From assembly GCF_037325665.1 (NCBI RefSeq), contig NC_090246.1:39059786-39123785 (forward strand): a stretch of 64,000 nt of DNA, in the 5' to 3' direction. The notes beneath the pieces were generated by a model. It saw nothing but the letters and a program-made list of their open reading frames with translations. It was not told where the DNA came from and ran no database searches. A program made the translations under genes and the position numbers. Source of the DNA: Littorina saxatilis (lineage: Eukaryota; Mollusca; Gastropoda; Littorinimorpha; Littorinidae). This document shows positions 1 through 13,200 of the stretch, in pieces; position 1 is the stretch's first letter, and each line of letters starts with the position of its first letter.

Positions 1-1240
1 AGCACCATATGCATATGTTCTGTTCACATTACGTACTATAGGATCAAAGCACACAGTTTACTTACATGCCTGCGTGCATGGGATATGGGTGTGTTTGTGA
101 TAATGTATTAACTATTATAGTGCAATGTGTGTTATAGTGCGTGTGTCTGTATGTGTGTCCGTGCGCGCGTTTGTGATAATGTATTATACTATAGTGCAAT
201 GTGTTATTCATTGATATGTGTGTGATTGCACTGTAAATAAGGTTATGTTATTGTTTTTCTCTCCCAATTATTGTACATGCAGCGTTTGAGCAGGGGTTAA
301 ACCCTGGATACACGCACTTTATAAATACATGTAGTATGAACAGACTGCATGAAGTAAAAACTAAATCAGGCATAGCTGGTGCATATATCTCTCAATCAAC
401 TGGTGGCCATTGCAACAGGCTTCCCCTTCTGTTTTTAGCTATGAAAATATGTCCTTGGGTGTAATATTACAGAAACTAGTAACTGCTTTGAATGTAAGCT
501 CTTATACGCCTACTTAACAGTCCACGATCAGTCAGGGAATATCACAAATATTTCGAGTCAAAGTAGTATACACGCCTCATCTGCGTGAAATCAAAAGTAT
601 CTGGGAGAGACGAATAAGAAAAGGGGTGTGAGTGTGACGAGTGGCAAAAACAGTGTTGACCTCGTCCATTAAACATCAAATACTGCTCTGTTTTTTAAAG
701 CATAAACTATGCTATAAACAGTTTCCAAATTTTGACAAGTGAGCTTGCATCGTACATTTGACAGGATGTCATCAGCAGAGCAACAGGGCACAGCTGACGA
801 AGAGCAGACGACACATCAAGAACACAAATGAAGATGTCATCGATCAACTGGGGACACGGTTTTCAAACGGATTTACCGGTATGCGCCACAGAAACTACGA
901 CAAAGCGACGCATTCAGTTGTTACTTTATACTTTTTTACCTGAACTTACTTCTTCCCTCTCGATCAGACGCTCTTACATGCTGATTTGCAGTTTTATTTG
1001 CGTGCACTTAGAATCCAAACAACAATCCACCTGCTGCCGATTGCCAGAAGTTAGTCGTTATTGGGAACTTCCGGTAAATGACGACATTGAATTCATGTTT
1101 TATGTGAGTAAATAAATATTTGACACAAAAGTCTTGCAGGTCTCTTTTTGAAATGTATCTGGTACATATTCCAGAAGTTCTATAACATTGCAAAATAATA
1201 GTCTGCTTCTCATCACGACATTATTACTTCTGCCCACAAA
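1..1240. other. Upstream flank of MRPL10, no coding region seen
   Basis: No convincing exon is visible. The first 230 bases contain an imperfect direct duplication of a GT-rich unit ('gataatgtatta...tagtgcaatgtgt'). Around 281-330 there is a short segment ('gggttaaaccctgga') that recurs inverted near 45640, so it is probably a dispersed repeat end. The short open frames between 758 and 1115 have no recognisable domain and no splice-site support. Confidence 0.6.
1067..1074 (+). promoter_or_regulatory. Candidate ETS-type site (ACTTCCGG) upstream of MRPL10
   Basis: An ACTTCCGG octamer, the core ETS/GABP (NRF-2) motif, lies about 170 bp before the MRPL10 start codon. ETS sites are common in promoters of nuclear genes for mitochondrial ribosomal proteins in animals. 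Only the motif is seen; its use is inferred. No TATA box is obvious, as expected for a housekeeping promoter. Confidence 0.35.
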
Positions 1241-4200
1241 ATGGCTGCCTTCAAACGAGGTGAGAAGGACACAGAACTGTTATTTACTAAATCAAGTTTA
1301 TTTATGTCCACAGAGTGTATTTCTCAGGATGTAATGAGTTCTTCAATGGCAACTTACTCTATAATTTTACAAGTTGCATTTAGTGTCTGCTCATGCATGT
1401 TATAATACACATGCACGGAAGATTCGTCTGCTAGTGTTGCAAAATGGGCACTGGTGCAGTCCCCCTAGAATGAGATCAATTATTTTGCGATCGTTAATGA
1501 GTTTCCCAAATAATCGCTTTCTGAAAACGCTTCTTCGCTTTCAGAGATCATAGAATTCTGAGTCCAGATTGTGTAATCACAGCTGCAGGAAAAAAACTGC
1601 CTCAGCTGTGGCAAAAATTGAGAACCAATGCATGAACATATCAATGCATGTGGAACTATCGGTATTACAAATTGTAAAGTGTTAGGGTAAAGGTATTTAA
1701 TTCCGACCGATTTTTGGGGTACCTAAATCCGACCCCCTCCTATAATGCCTTCTGCTTGAGGGCAATGAGGGCCATACAGGCACAGTAACCGCCCTCCCCC
1801 TGCCCCACCTCTTTTCTTTTTTTTTATCTTTTTTTTATTTTATTTTTTATTTTTCTCCTTTTCTTTTTTTTTTCTTTTTTTATTTTATTTTATGTTAAGG
1901 ACACACACTTGCACTTCGCCAACATGTTAGTAATGGTCAATTCATTGATCGCTGAACATTATTGGAAGAAGAAGAAGAAGACCGATTTTCCCAGTCACAT
2001 CAAAGACGATGTGCGCACGTCACCACAATAGAAGGAATGCCATTCATACTCGGGCCAGTCATGAACAGGTTGATGACGCGACTTTACGAACCAATCGTTT
2101 TGTCGCAAGAGTTGATTTGCGTCATCGGTTCCGCGGCGCGAAAATGTGCCTTGTGTCGTCTGCTTCACCAGATCCCCCGCAGAGCGAAACTGCAACTTTG
2201 TAGCGAAAAAGTACGTCACACGTTTCTTACAAAAAGGTCAAAAAATTTGATGAACAGAGTTCTGTTTGATTGAAATGGATGTTACCAAGTGTTTTTGGAA
2301 GTGTATTTTGATAGTTCGGACAAAGTCTTCTGGCACTTTTTAATCGAAAAGGAGAAAATCTTATCGGTCGGATTTAGATACCCAGTTTTTGAGTGGGTAT
2401 CTAAATCCGACCACCTCGCAGAGAATGCAAAACGGTGTACAAAATCCCATTAAAATCATTGATTGTTTACGTTTATGACTCTTGAAAAATCGTATGAACA
2501 CGGGAAGGTATCAGATTGTGTATTTATGATGTTCAGTCAATCTTGTTTTGATAAAGTAAAAGCCGCAACCACTCCATCCACTTCATTGCAGGTGCGCGTG
2601 CTCTTGTCTTGCTAAACTGATGAATCAACACCAACATCGCAAGTGCGTGGATGGGTGCTTGTCAGTGTTTGCAAGCATGTAACCCTCAGTAAGCTTAATA
2701 GTGATAGTGTTTCGCTCAACGAAATTCACGAGTTTGTGTGTTTGCGTGTGTGTTAGTGTGTGTGTGCCCATGCTGGGTGTCAGAGAAAATTGACAGAATC
2801 GTATTTAGCCTTTATGACATGACCTTGATTCATTGTATACATAGACCTAGGAACAAGCAATATTTGTTGGGATGACAGAAAAACGACAGAAGAGATTTGA
2901 TATTCACAAACACCTCATCCTGGACGATCATTACTCCAACTACACGATCAAAACAAGCCGGAGAGAAACATTACGTTTACTGTCATTTAGTTCCGAGTAG
3001 ATTTCGGTCGGATTTAGATACCCCCCGGTCGGATTTAGGTTCCCACACCTACCTCCAATGTTTACCAACAAACGCTTCTTTAATAACGGAAAGTAACGAC
3101 ACGGGCACCTATTTAAAATTGCGTACGGAAAAGGCCGGTTTTACCAGACAAGACATATTTGCTAAACTTTACGATTTAGAGCCTTGAGAATAAAACAATG
3201 ATCTCAATCGGTCGGAATTAGATACCCTTACCCTATCAGCCAACTCACAAAGCAAGTCTTTGACAATGAATGAATGAATGACATTATGTGTTGAAGAAAG
3301 GTTGACCGTTTAAAGGGGACTGTTTCAGTATTATCAATATATTAATCAATTGACTATAATAACCCCACCTTTTCTCCCACTGCGGATACCAAGCAATTGT
3401 CAAACATTTTGTCCAGGAATCTGAATTACAAAAAAAAAATTGTTTTTTTTAGGGCTGCTGTTTTTGCCCCAGTTTCAACAAGTCCGCTGCCGCTCCAAGG
3501 TAAACATCCAGAAGCCCAAACCTCGACATGATGCACGCCGACTGTTTGAGGCCATCACACAGCCGATCTATCTTCCGGAGAATATACCACACACAGAAAT
3601 ATGTGCGAGGAGGAGGATGAAAGCACTTGAAGTATTAAATGAGGTTAGTATATATATATGTATATATCTATCTATATATACGGCTTGTGTCTGTCTGTGT
3701 GTGTGTGTGTGTTCGCGATGCACGGCCAAAGTTCTTGATGGATCTGCTTCAAATTTGGTGGGCATATTCAGGTAGACCCCGGCCACAACCTGGTCGATGA
3801 GAATTTTCAACACGTGTTCAGCACACAGCGCTGAACCGATTTTGGTTTTTCTGTTCATCTTCCCAGATCCATTCCCAGTAACTTTTCCTTATCTTCTCCA
3901 GTGTTTTGCGTTTATCTCCCTTCCTTCGTGTGGCGTCAATCCATATTCCCGTTACTATTTTTAGAAGGTCACTGTCCACAACGCTTTCATCCCGGCGAAG
4001 CCGGATATTCCCGTTACTATTTTTAGAAGGTCACTGTCCACTTTAACGCTTTCATCCCGGCAAAGCCGGGTATTCCTCTACTTCGCCGGGTACCCGGCAA
4101 AGCCGGGTATTCGGCTCTACTTCTTCCCTGCGAAGCCGGGTATTATTCGGCTCTACTTCTTCCCGGCGAAGCCGGATACCCGGCAAAGCGGGTATTCATT

Positions 4201-7200
4201 CTAGTATATATTTGGTCTGTTTTTATGTACGTTGCAATGTGCATGTTTTTTATGTTGGAGGCTTCCGACTGTGCGTTGTGAAGTACGTTGGGTGTCCAAG
4301 AGTTTGTTTACTGAATAATAATTGTGAGTTAGGTGATAGATTCAATTATTTTACTGATAGATTCAATATTTTACTGTCATCAGGTATGGTTGATTAAAGC
4401 TTGTATCATTTCAAACATACTGTCAGAATAATCAGCAGCAGTTCACTGTTCAGTTAAAAGTTAAAGGCAAATTCATCTTATTCCTTTGGTTCTATTTCTT
4501 CTTCTGCAGTAGAGAGATTGAAGGAAAGGATTTATGGAATTAGTGTTATTTGCTGTTTTGCTGTTTATTGTTTTGTTTTCACTGACCAATAATTTGAATA
4601 AACATAAATTTGTATGTGAAAGAAAGTTTACAAATGATAATGTATTGTCACATATCTATATATATATACGACTTGTGTCTGTGTGTCTGTGTGTCTGTGT
4701 ATCTGTGTATTTGTGTATTTGTGTATTCGCCATGCACGGCCAAAGTTCTCGATGGATCTGCTTCAAATTTGGTGGGCTTATTCAGAGAGACCCCGGACAC
4801 AACCTCATCGATGAGATATTTCAACACGTGCTCTCAGCGCGCAGCGCTGAACCGATTTTGGTTCCTCCTCAGCTATTTTGGTTCCACCTCAGCTACCCGG
4901 GCCCCCATACCGACACACCATAGCCGCTACACCACATCACAACGCCAAAGTTCTCGGTGGATCTTTTTCAAATTTGGACACCGTATTCAGCTACACCCCG
5001 GACACAATATCATCGATGAGATATTTCAACACGTGCTCTCAGCGCACAGCGCTGAACTGATTTTGGTTTTTGTGTTCATTTCACCATTATAAGTAACTCT
5101 TCCTTATCTTCTCCACTGTTTGGCGTTTATCTCCCTTCCTTCGTGTGGCTTTCCCGTTCAGTTGTAAGTTACTACTATTTTTAGAATGTCACTGCGCTGT
5201 CCACTGCGCTGTCCACAACGCTTCCCTTGCACCCGTAAGTTGTTCTTACTGTCAAAGTGAAAAGGTCGAATCAATTTATAGCCACGCGAAAAATACACTC
5301 TCACCTATCTCCATATATTTATAGATACAGATATGCATATATGTATACGGCTTCTCTGTGTGTGTGTGTGTTTGTGTGTGTGTGTGGGCAAAAACCTGTG
5401 TATTGTAGAGTTCTGTTTGTGATGTGGTCTAGCGGCTTTTGTCTGTCTGTATGTTCAGGCATGTGAGAAGCCACAGCAGATAATATAGGGCTAAGAAATA
5501 AGCTCTAAAATTCTCAATCCCGTTTGACAGGACTTCGCCTTCAAAGGTGATTGTGGTGAACCGCAACGCTGTCTGTCTCTGTCTCGCGCCCTTCATCCCA
5601 AATTCCCGTTTCTGAGTTACTATTTTTAGAATGTCACTGCGCTGTCCAGAACGCTTCCCTTGCACCCGTAAGTTGTTCTTACTGTCAAAGTGAAAAGGTC
5701 GAATCAATTTATAGCCACGCGAAAAATACACTCTCACCTATCTCTATATATTTATAGATATAGATATACATCTATCTATATATATATACGACTTGTGTCT
5801 GTGTGTCTGTGTGTTTGTGTATTTGTGTATTCGCCATGCACGGCCAAAGTTCTCGATGGATCTGCTTCAAATTTGGTGGGCTTATTCAGAGAGACCCCGG
5901 ACACAACCTCATCGATGAGATATTTCAACACGTGCTCTCAGCGCGCAGCGCTGAACCGATTTTGGTTGCACCTCAGCTATTTTGGTTCCACCTCAGCTAC
6001 CCGGGCCCCCATACCGACACACCAAAGCCAAAGTTCTCGGTGGATCTTTTTCAAATTTGGACACCGTATTCAGCTACACCCCGGACACAATATCATCGAT
6101 GAGATATTTCAACACGTGCTCTCAGCGCGCAGCGCTGAATCGATTTTGGTTTTTGTGTTCATTTCACCATTATAAGTAACTCTTCCTTATCTTCTCATAT
6201 TCTCCAGGTTTTCAGCGTTTACCTCCCTTCCTTCGTAATGGTGCAATATAGTGTGAGTGGATATTCCCGGCGTTCTGTTACTGTTACTATTTTTAGAAGG
6301 TCAACGCAGTGTCCAGAACGTAAATTGGACCCGTAAATTATCCTCACTGTAAAAGTGCAAAGGTCGAATCAATTTATAGCCACGCGAAAAATACACTGTC
6401 ATCTATCTCTCTATAGATACGGCTTCTCTGTGGTTTTTTGTGTGTGTGTGTGTGTGTGTGTGTCTCTATGTGAGCAACACCTGTGCATTGTTCAGTTCTG
6501 TTTGTGATGTGGTCTGGCGGCTTTTGTGTAAATTTATGTACTGGCCTTCCTTTCAGAAGCCATTGTCACGCACACATGCACAAAACACGCACGCAGTCTG
6601 TCATCCACGACTCAAAACAATCTTGCTCTTCCGACCACAAAACACAAGTTGACACGAACAGTAGATTAAGGACGTTTCTTACAAACAATCAATTATACAT
6701 AACATAAATACACGCACAACACTATCTAACTATACAAATCTTTCTTTCGGCAATATCCACAACAACAACAAAGATCAACCAGCGTTAAAGCATATAACAA
6801 CAAAGAATAATTATTTAGAAACTTTCATACCTCTCACTTTCGCTCAGTTCATTATGACGTTATAGCTCCTGCACGTTTAGCTGTTAGGACGGGCTAAGGC
6901 TAATGTTACCGTGCTTGCGTATCCGAAATCGTTCATGAACCGGAGTCAACGAGGCCGTGGTGCGAAGCGACAGGAGTCATCGGTGACGTCGATCGAGTCC
7001 TTGTCAGGCGAGCAGTGCCGTCGTCGAAAGTGGAGCGGCAGACATCTCCTCAGTAGTAGGCCATTTCAGAGTAGCCTCCGCATGGTGAAATACAACAACC
7101 TGGAATGGTGAACGCAAGACTTAGTTCACGGTAACAGTAACATCGCCCACCCGTCCTTATAACTTAACAACCAAGTGCAGGATTAAATGGACATAATTCT

Positions 7201-10200
7201 CTACTCTCACTCTCATGCATCTCGAACACACATACCAACGGACTTATACATTTAATTCTGCTAAGTATGAAGTCCAACGAATAATACCAAATTCATTCTA
7301 TAAACAAAACTGTCCACCACTCCCCTTTCAACCAAAACATATTCATTCAACAACATACCAAACCATTCCCCAAAACAAACTCCCAAATTCATACCGTTCA
7401 AGTACAAAGTTTCACACGCACGTGCACACTATACATTCCGCCATCTTGGATTGACCGGTTTTCAGAAGTCAATAAGCAAATCTAAACCTGAGAATAATTT
7501 AACTGTAACACACACAACATAATATTTAATGATTACATACCACATCCTGGTTGTATTGAAGTAGCCATACATATCCCCTGCCGTTGATAACAGGTTTCCG
7601 GCATCTGCTCTACGCAAACAGACCCTACGTTCAACGAAGAACGGATTCGCTTGGAACGCAAGCTATCTTCCCTCGGCTAAAGGCAAAGAACGAATGAATA
7701 AAAAGGAGTATCTACGAGCTCGAATTTAGCTCTGAGTTCACCTTACAAAATACAAGCAAAACACACGTGAAATACCTGAGCACGAGCTCCACGAGACACC
7801 TGCAGTTAACCAGCGTCTACCTATGACAGGCGAAATAGAGGAACACAGGCGCTCCAATACAATACATTTAACCCCACAGCATAAAAGTATGCTAATATTA
7901 AAGCCGCTTGTGACAAACCCCCCTACTCAAACCGAACTACGGTTCGTCACAAAAATTCTACACAATGCGGCTGTAATAGTCTGCTCCGACGTTGTCGCAT
8001 CCTCGGATTGCTCTGATGCGGAACGTGAATGTCTGAAGCAACAGGGCCCAGCGCATCAAGCGTCCGTTGGTCGTCTTGGTCTTCTGTAGATGTTGAAGGG
8101 ACTGGTGATCCGTCTGCAGCTCAAATTCGTGGCCGTACAGGTAGACCTCAAATTTCCTTATGCCCCAGACAATCGCCAAACACTCCTTCTCCACGGTGGC
8201 ATAGTTTCGTTCAGCTGCGTTCAGCTTGCGACTGGCGAATGATACAGGCTTCAGTTCTCCGTCGCTCTCTTGTAACAGCACGGCGCCAAGTCCTATATCC
8301 GAGGCATCCGTCTGAAGAACGAAGGGCTGAGACAAATCAGGAAGGCAAATGACAGGCTGTTGACTCAAGATCTGTCTCAAGGAATTGAAGGACTCCTCAC
8401 ACAGTTCTGTCCATTGAACCTTGTTGGCGCAAATCTTCCGAGTTAGTTCTGTCAGAGGAAGAGCAATGGCTGCGAAGTTTGGCACATAACGTCGGTAGAA
8501 ACCAGCCAAACCGAGAAAAGCACGAACTTCTTTCTTTGTTTCAGGCCGCCGTGCTGCTTGGATTTTCTCTACCTTGGCGGCTTCCGGCCACATCAGTCCG
8601 TGGCCAATACGATGCCCCAAGTAGTCTAGCTCGTGGAACCCAACAAAACACTTTGTTGGACGGGCAGTGAGGCCAGCTTCTTCCAAACGACGGAAAACAG
8701 CCTCCAAAGCTTGTAGGTGGATCTTCCATTCTTCAGTCCCGATTAAGATGTCATCCATAAAGTTGTGAACGTCATTCCTCTTCAAAGGGTTCAGCAACTT
8801 CCTCATCATCCGACTAAAGACTGCAACGGCATTCTGTAGCCCAAAAGGCATCATGGTCCACTGAAATTGTCCTTGAGGGACGATGAAGGCCAGCTTGGGT
8901 TTATCTTCAGTACGAACAGGAATCTGCCAGTAGCCTTTTGACAAGTCTATTTTGGTGAAGTACTTCGCACGACCAAGCGAACTGAAGAGATGATCTATAT
9001 CTGGGAGGGGTTCCCCATCGAACTCAGTGACCCTATTCAGTTGTCGATAGTCAATGCAGAATCTGATTTTTCCATCCTTTTTCTTGACAAGGACGACAGG
9101 TGCGTTGTAAGGGGAAGAAGCAGGTTCGATCACACCTATCTTCAGCATAGCTTCCACTTCCTGTTTTACAGCTTCTGTCTGAGAGTACGGCAAAGGTCTG
9201 GGACGAACAAAGACAGGCTTAGAGTCAAGCAGATTGGCGGAGAACTCTTCCAACTTTGTTTTTCCAGGCAAATCAGTAAGAGTCTTTCTAAATCGACTGC
9301 TGAAACGTTTTACGTCTTCACGTTGACTGTCAGTCAGTTCAGGGTTACACTGAACATCATCTGGACCTTCTTCAGGTTCAAGAGCGGGTAAAGGAATGTC
9401 TCTCGGGTACCTCGAATCGTCTTCAGAAGTAGCGCTAGCTTCATCAACCACAACCGCGCACGTAGCCAGAACACCAGCCGCTTTCTGTGGTGGAGTAGTT
9501 CTTGAGGGAGGGTCTCTCTCCACGTATTGCTTGAGAAGATTTGCGTGATAGAGTTTCTCTTTTGAACCCACTCGTAGACGGTAGTCTAAATCACCAACCT
9601 TCCCGACCACCTCATATGGTCCCTGCCAAGCCATTTCCAGTTTGTTCCTCTTCAGGGGAATGAGCAGCAGAACTCGGCTTCCAATCTTGAACTTCCGTTT
9701 CACAGCTCGTCTATCAAAGGCTTGGGCGTAACGACGAGAGGAGACGTCAAGATTCTCCTGGGCAAGTTGCAGGGTCTCTTCGAGTCGTTGACGCAAATCC
9801 ACGACGTATGCTGCAGTGGTTCTCACTTCCGTTGGCGTTTCTTTTGTCCACAGTTCCTTCAAGAGAGACAGAGGCCCTCTCACGGATCGGCCGTACAGGA
9901 GTTCGAAAGGCGAAAAACCAAGGCTTTCTTGAGGTACCTCTCTGTAAGCAAACAGAAGTGCAGGAACAAACCGATCCCAGTCTCGTGGCTTTTCATGGCA
10001 GAGTTTCTTGAGCATCGACTTCAATGTTCCATTAAACCTCTCTACTAGTCCATTACACTGGGCATGGTATGGAGTTGTGGTGAGTCCTTTCACAGCGAGG
10101 AATTTATTCACTTGCTTCATGAGATCACTGACAAACTGTGACCCTCGGTCAGTGAGGACTTCCTTAGGAACTCCTACCCGTGTATACATCTCCCACAAAG

Positions 10201-13200
10201 CTTCAGCAACGCGTTCTGCCTCTATGCTGGGTAAAGGAGTAGCTTCTGGGTATCGGGTAGCATAATCCACAGTGACCAAAATGTAGCGATTCTTTCTCTC
10301 TGAGACAGTCAAAGGGCCGACAATGTCAACAGCGATTCTCCGGAAGGGTTCATCCATGAGGGGCATCTTTCCAAGGTGGGCTTTGGGTATCCTTCCTTTG
10401 GGTAACGCTCGTTGGCAGGCATCACAGGATTGCACATATCGTCTGATGTCGCCCCCCATCCCTGGCCAGTAGAACGAATGCCATAGTCGATCCTGGGTTT
10501 TCTTGGTTCCAAGATGACCGGCCATTGGAACATCGTGAGAAAGTCTCAAAATGCCCTCACGAAGTGTCTCTGGCACCACCACCTGACTGAAGGTCTTTTC
10601 CGTTGTTATGAAAAGGCGATGTAGGACGCCCTGCTTCCATAAGAATTTCACCTTCCCTTTCTTTCCAGAGGGTGCAGGGTCACTTCCTTTGGCCAACTCC
10701 CGCATCCGCGACAAAGTTGGGTCCAGTGACTGTAGCTGGATCAATTCCTCTCTGGTAACACCTCCCAGACCAGAGTCCTTCATCCGTAGGTTTTTGGGAG
10801 GTTCTTTTTCTCTCGCATGTTGGGCTCGGGTAATGGCAGTTATCTTGACAGGTCGAGCTTCCGCCCGATACACAGGAACCTCAAGAGTTTCTCCTCCAGG
10901 CTGAACGATCCGGTTTCCGATGAGTACGGGATATGTTAGCTGGTCAGCCACAATAGCGACAACGTTCCCTGAGAAGAATGGGGACTCTAAATGTACGATC
11001 GTAGTGGGACATGTCTTCTGAACGTTCCCTGCTGCGAGACGAATAGTTTGACTCCCTTGCTTGAGTTTACAGTCTTTTACCAAAAAGGAGTCAATGACCA
11101 GTCCGTCGGCGCCTGTGTCACGAAGAGCAGATACTTGCGATCCATTGATACTGACCGTGCATAAAGGAGTATACGACAGTTGGCTACATGGGTCACAAAG
11201 GGCAGGTAACTCGGACGTGTCAGAAGAGGTTTCTGACGTTACAACCGTCCTCAGATTGGTAGTGTTGGAAGGACGTAGGCAGTTCCTCCTATGGTGGCCC
11301 TCTTTTCCACAATTGAAACATTTCCCTTTGGTAAACTGAGGGTTGTTATGGGAAGGCTTTGGCGGAGCATTCTTCTTCGGGCTAGAAGGGTCTTTGGAAC
11401 TACCTCCCACACGGGTACCCACCATAACAGGGTTTTTCCTAGCCCTTTTTGATGCAGCAAACCTCTCAGCTAGTTCGGCGGCCTCAGTGACGTTCGCCGG
11501 TTCACGCTGCCGGATGAAATCCGCGAGGTCCCCAGACACATGGTCCATCAGGTGTTCCATCAGTAGGAGGTCTCGGATTCCAGCATAGGTCTCCTCTTTC
11601 TTCGCGGCTTTCCTCCACCGTTCAAACCAGATTCGAAGACGGGTAGCAAACTGTATAAACGTCTCCTCTCCCCTTTTGGCCGCGAGTCGAAACTTAGAAC
11701 GATACGAGTCAGCCGTCCAGCGAAAAGATCCTCTAAGGGCGTCCACAATGACATCAAAGTTTCCCGCATCCTCAGCTGGCAGTTCCAAGTAAACATCGGC
11801 AGCAAAACCTTTCAGGAGGGCTCCCAGCCGAGCTCCCCAGTCACTCTCCCTGTCCCAGCCACTGAGAGTTGCTGCTCTCTCGAATCGTCCTAGGAAGGTG
11901 TCGAGATCCTCTTTGGCTTCATCAAATGGATCTATTTTCAGACGAACTGGTTCAATAGCCCTACTACGAGAACTTGAAGTAGTCTCTTCTCTCCTAGTCT
12001 TTTCTATCTCTGCACGAACTCTTTCTTCTTCCAGTTCAGCTAGACGTCGGCGGCGGTCGTTTTCTTCCTCTTCTCGAAGTACTTTTCTTCTGATTTCTTC
12101 TTCCTCCCTCTGAAGTCTTCGTTGAGCATCCTGTTCCTCCCTCTGAAGTCTTCGTTGAGCATCCTGTTCCTCCCTCTGAAGTCTTCGTTGAGCTTCTTCT
12201 TTTCTCAGTTGAGCTTCCTCTTCTTCTTGAAGTAGTCTTCGTTGAGCTTCTTCTTTTCTCAGTTGAGCTTCCTCTTCTTCTTGAAGTAGTCTCCGTTGAG
12301 CTGCTTCCTCTTCTTGAACGTATTTTGCTAAAGCAGCCCCTGATCGAACGCCCAAAGCACGTCCCCTAGCGGCTATAATTTCTTGAGCTGACGTGAGGGA
12401 ACTAGATTTTTCAATAGGGTCAACAGCAGCTCCATCCATATGCTTTGGCGTGGTAAGTGTCATACGGGGTGGAGAATTACCATGATCAGGGGTAGAAAAA
12501 CTTGCCAGAGCGGCATTGCGAGATTTGGATCCCGACATGATTTCTCACCAAATGTAAAATGGTTAAGTCGCCAACTATGGAAAAGCAACCTAACTACTTC
12601 ACAACAAAATTCTGAAGCAAAACATCTCAATCTACAACATTTCCAGACAAATTACAACAGGGAAAAATGCTATAAACAACGTCGAGACATGTACCCAGCA
12701 CCGGCTAGTATTCACAGGTGGCCGCTGTGAAAATCAGGTTAAGCCTTAGCACGTACAAGCATGTTATTCAATCATCCCTATTCAAAAATCAAACCTGACA
12801 AGACGGTACAAACAAACAGACGAACAGAGCAAAATCATAGGTGACGATGTAATAATAAAGAATCCCGGACGAGCCCCCATTTGTCACGCACACATGCACA
12901 AAACACGCACGCAGTCTGTCATCCACGACTCAAAACAATCTTGCTCTTCCGACCACAAAACACAAGTTGACACGAACAGTAGATTAAGGACGTTTCTTAC
13001 AAACAATCAATTATACATAACATAAATACACGCACAACACTATCTAACTATACAAATCTTTCTTTCGGCAATATCCACAACAACAACAAAGATCAACCAG
13101 CGTTAAAGCCTATAACAACAAAGAATAATTATTTAGAAACTTTCATACCTCTCACTTTCGCTCAGTTCATTATGACGTTATAGCTCCTGCACGTTTAGCT

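Noticed and set aside
4534-6179. Series of overlapping frames sharing a repeated peptide (FKFG, DEIFQHVLSA)
   Set aside because: They come from repeated modules of the Helitron-like elements; no known domain and no consistent start.
6911-7454. Small open frames repeated at 13229-13772
   Set aside because: They lie within the two LTRs, are identical because the LTRs are, and show no domain.
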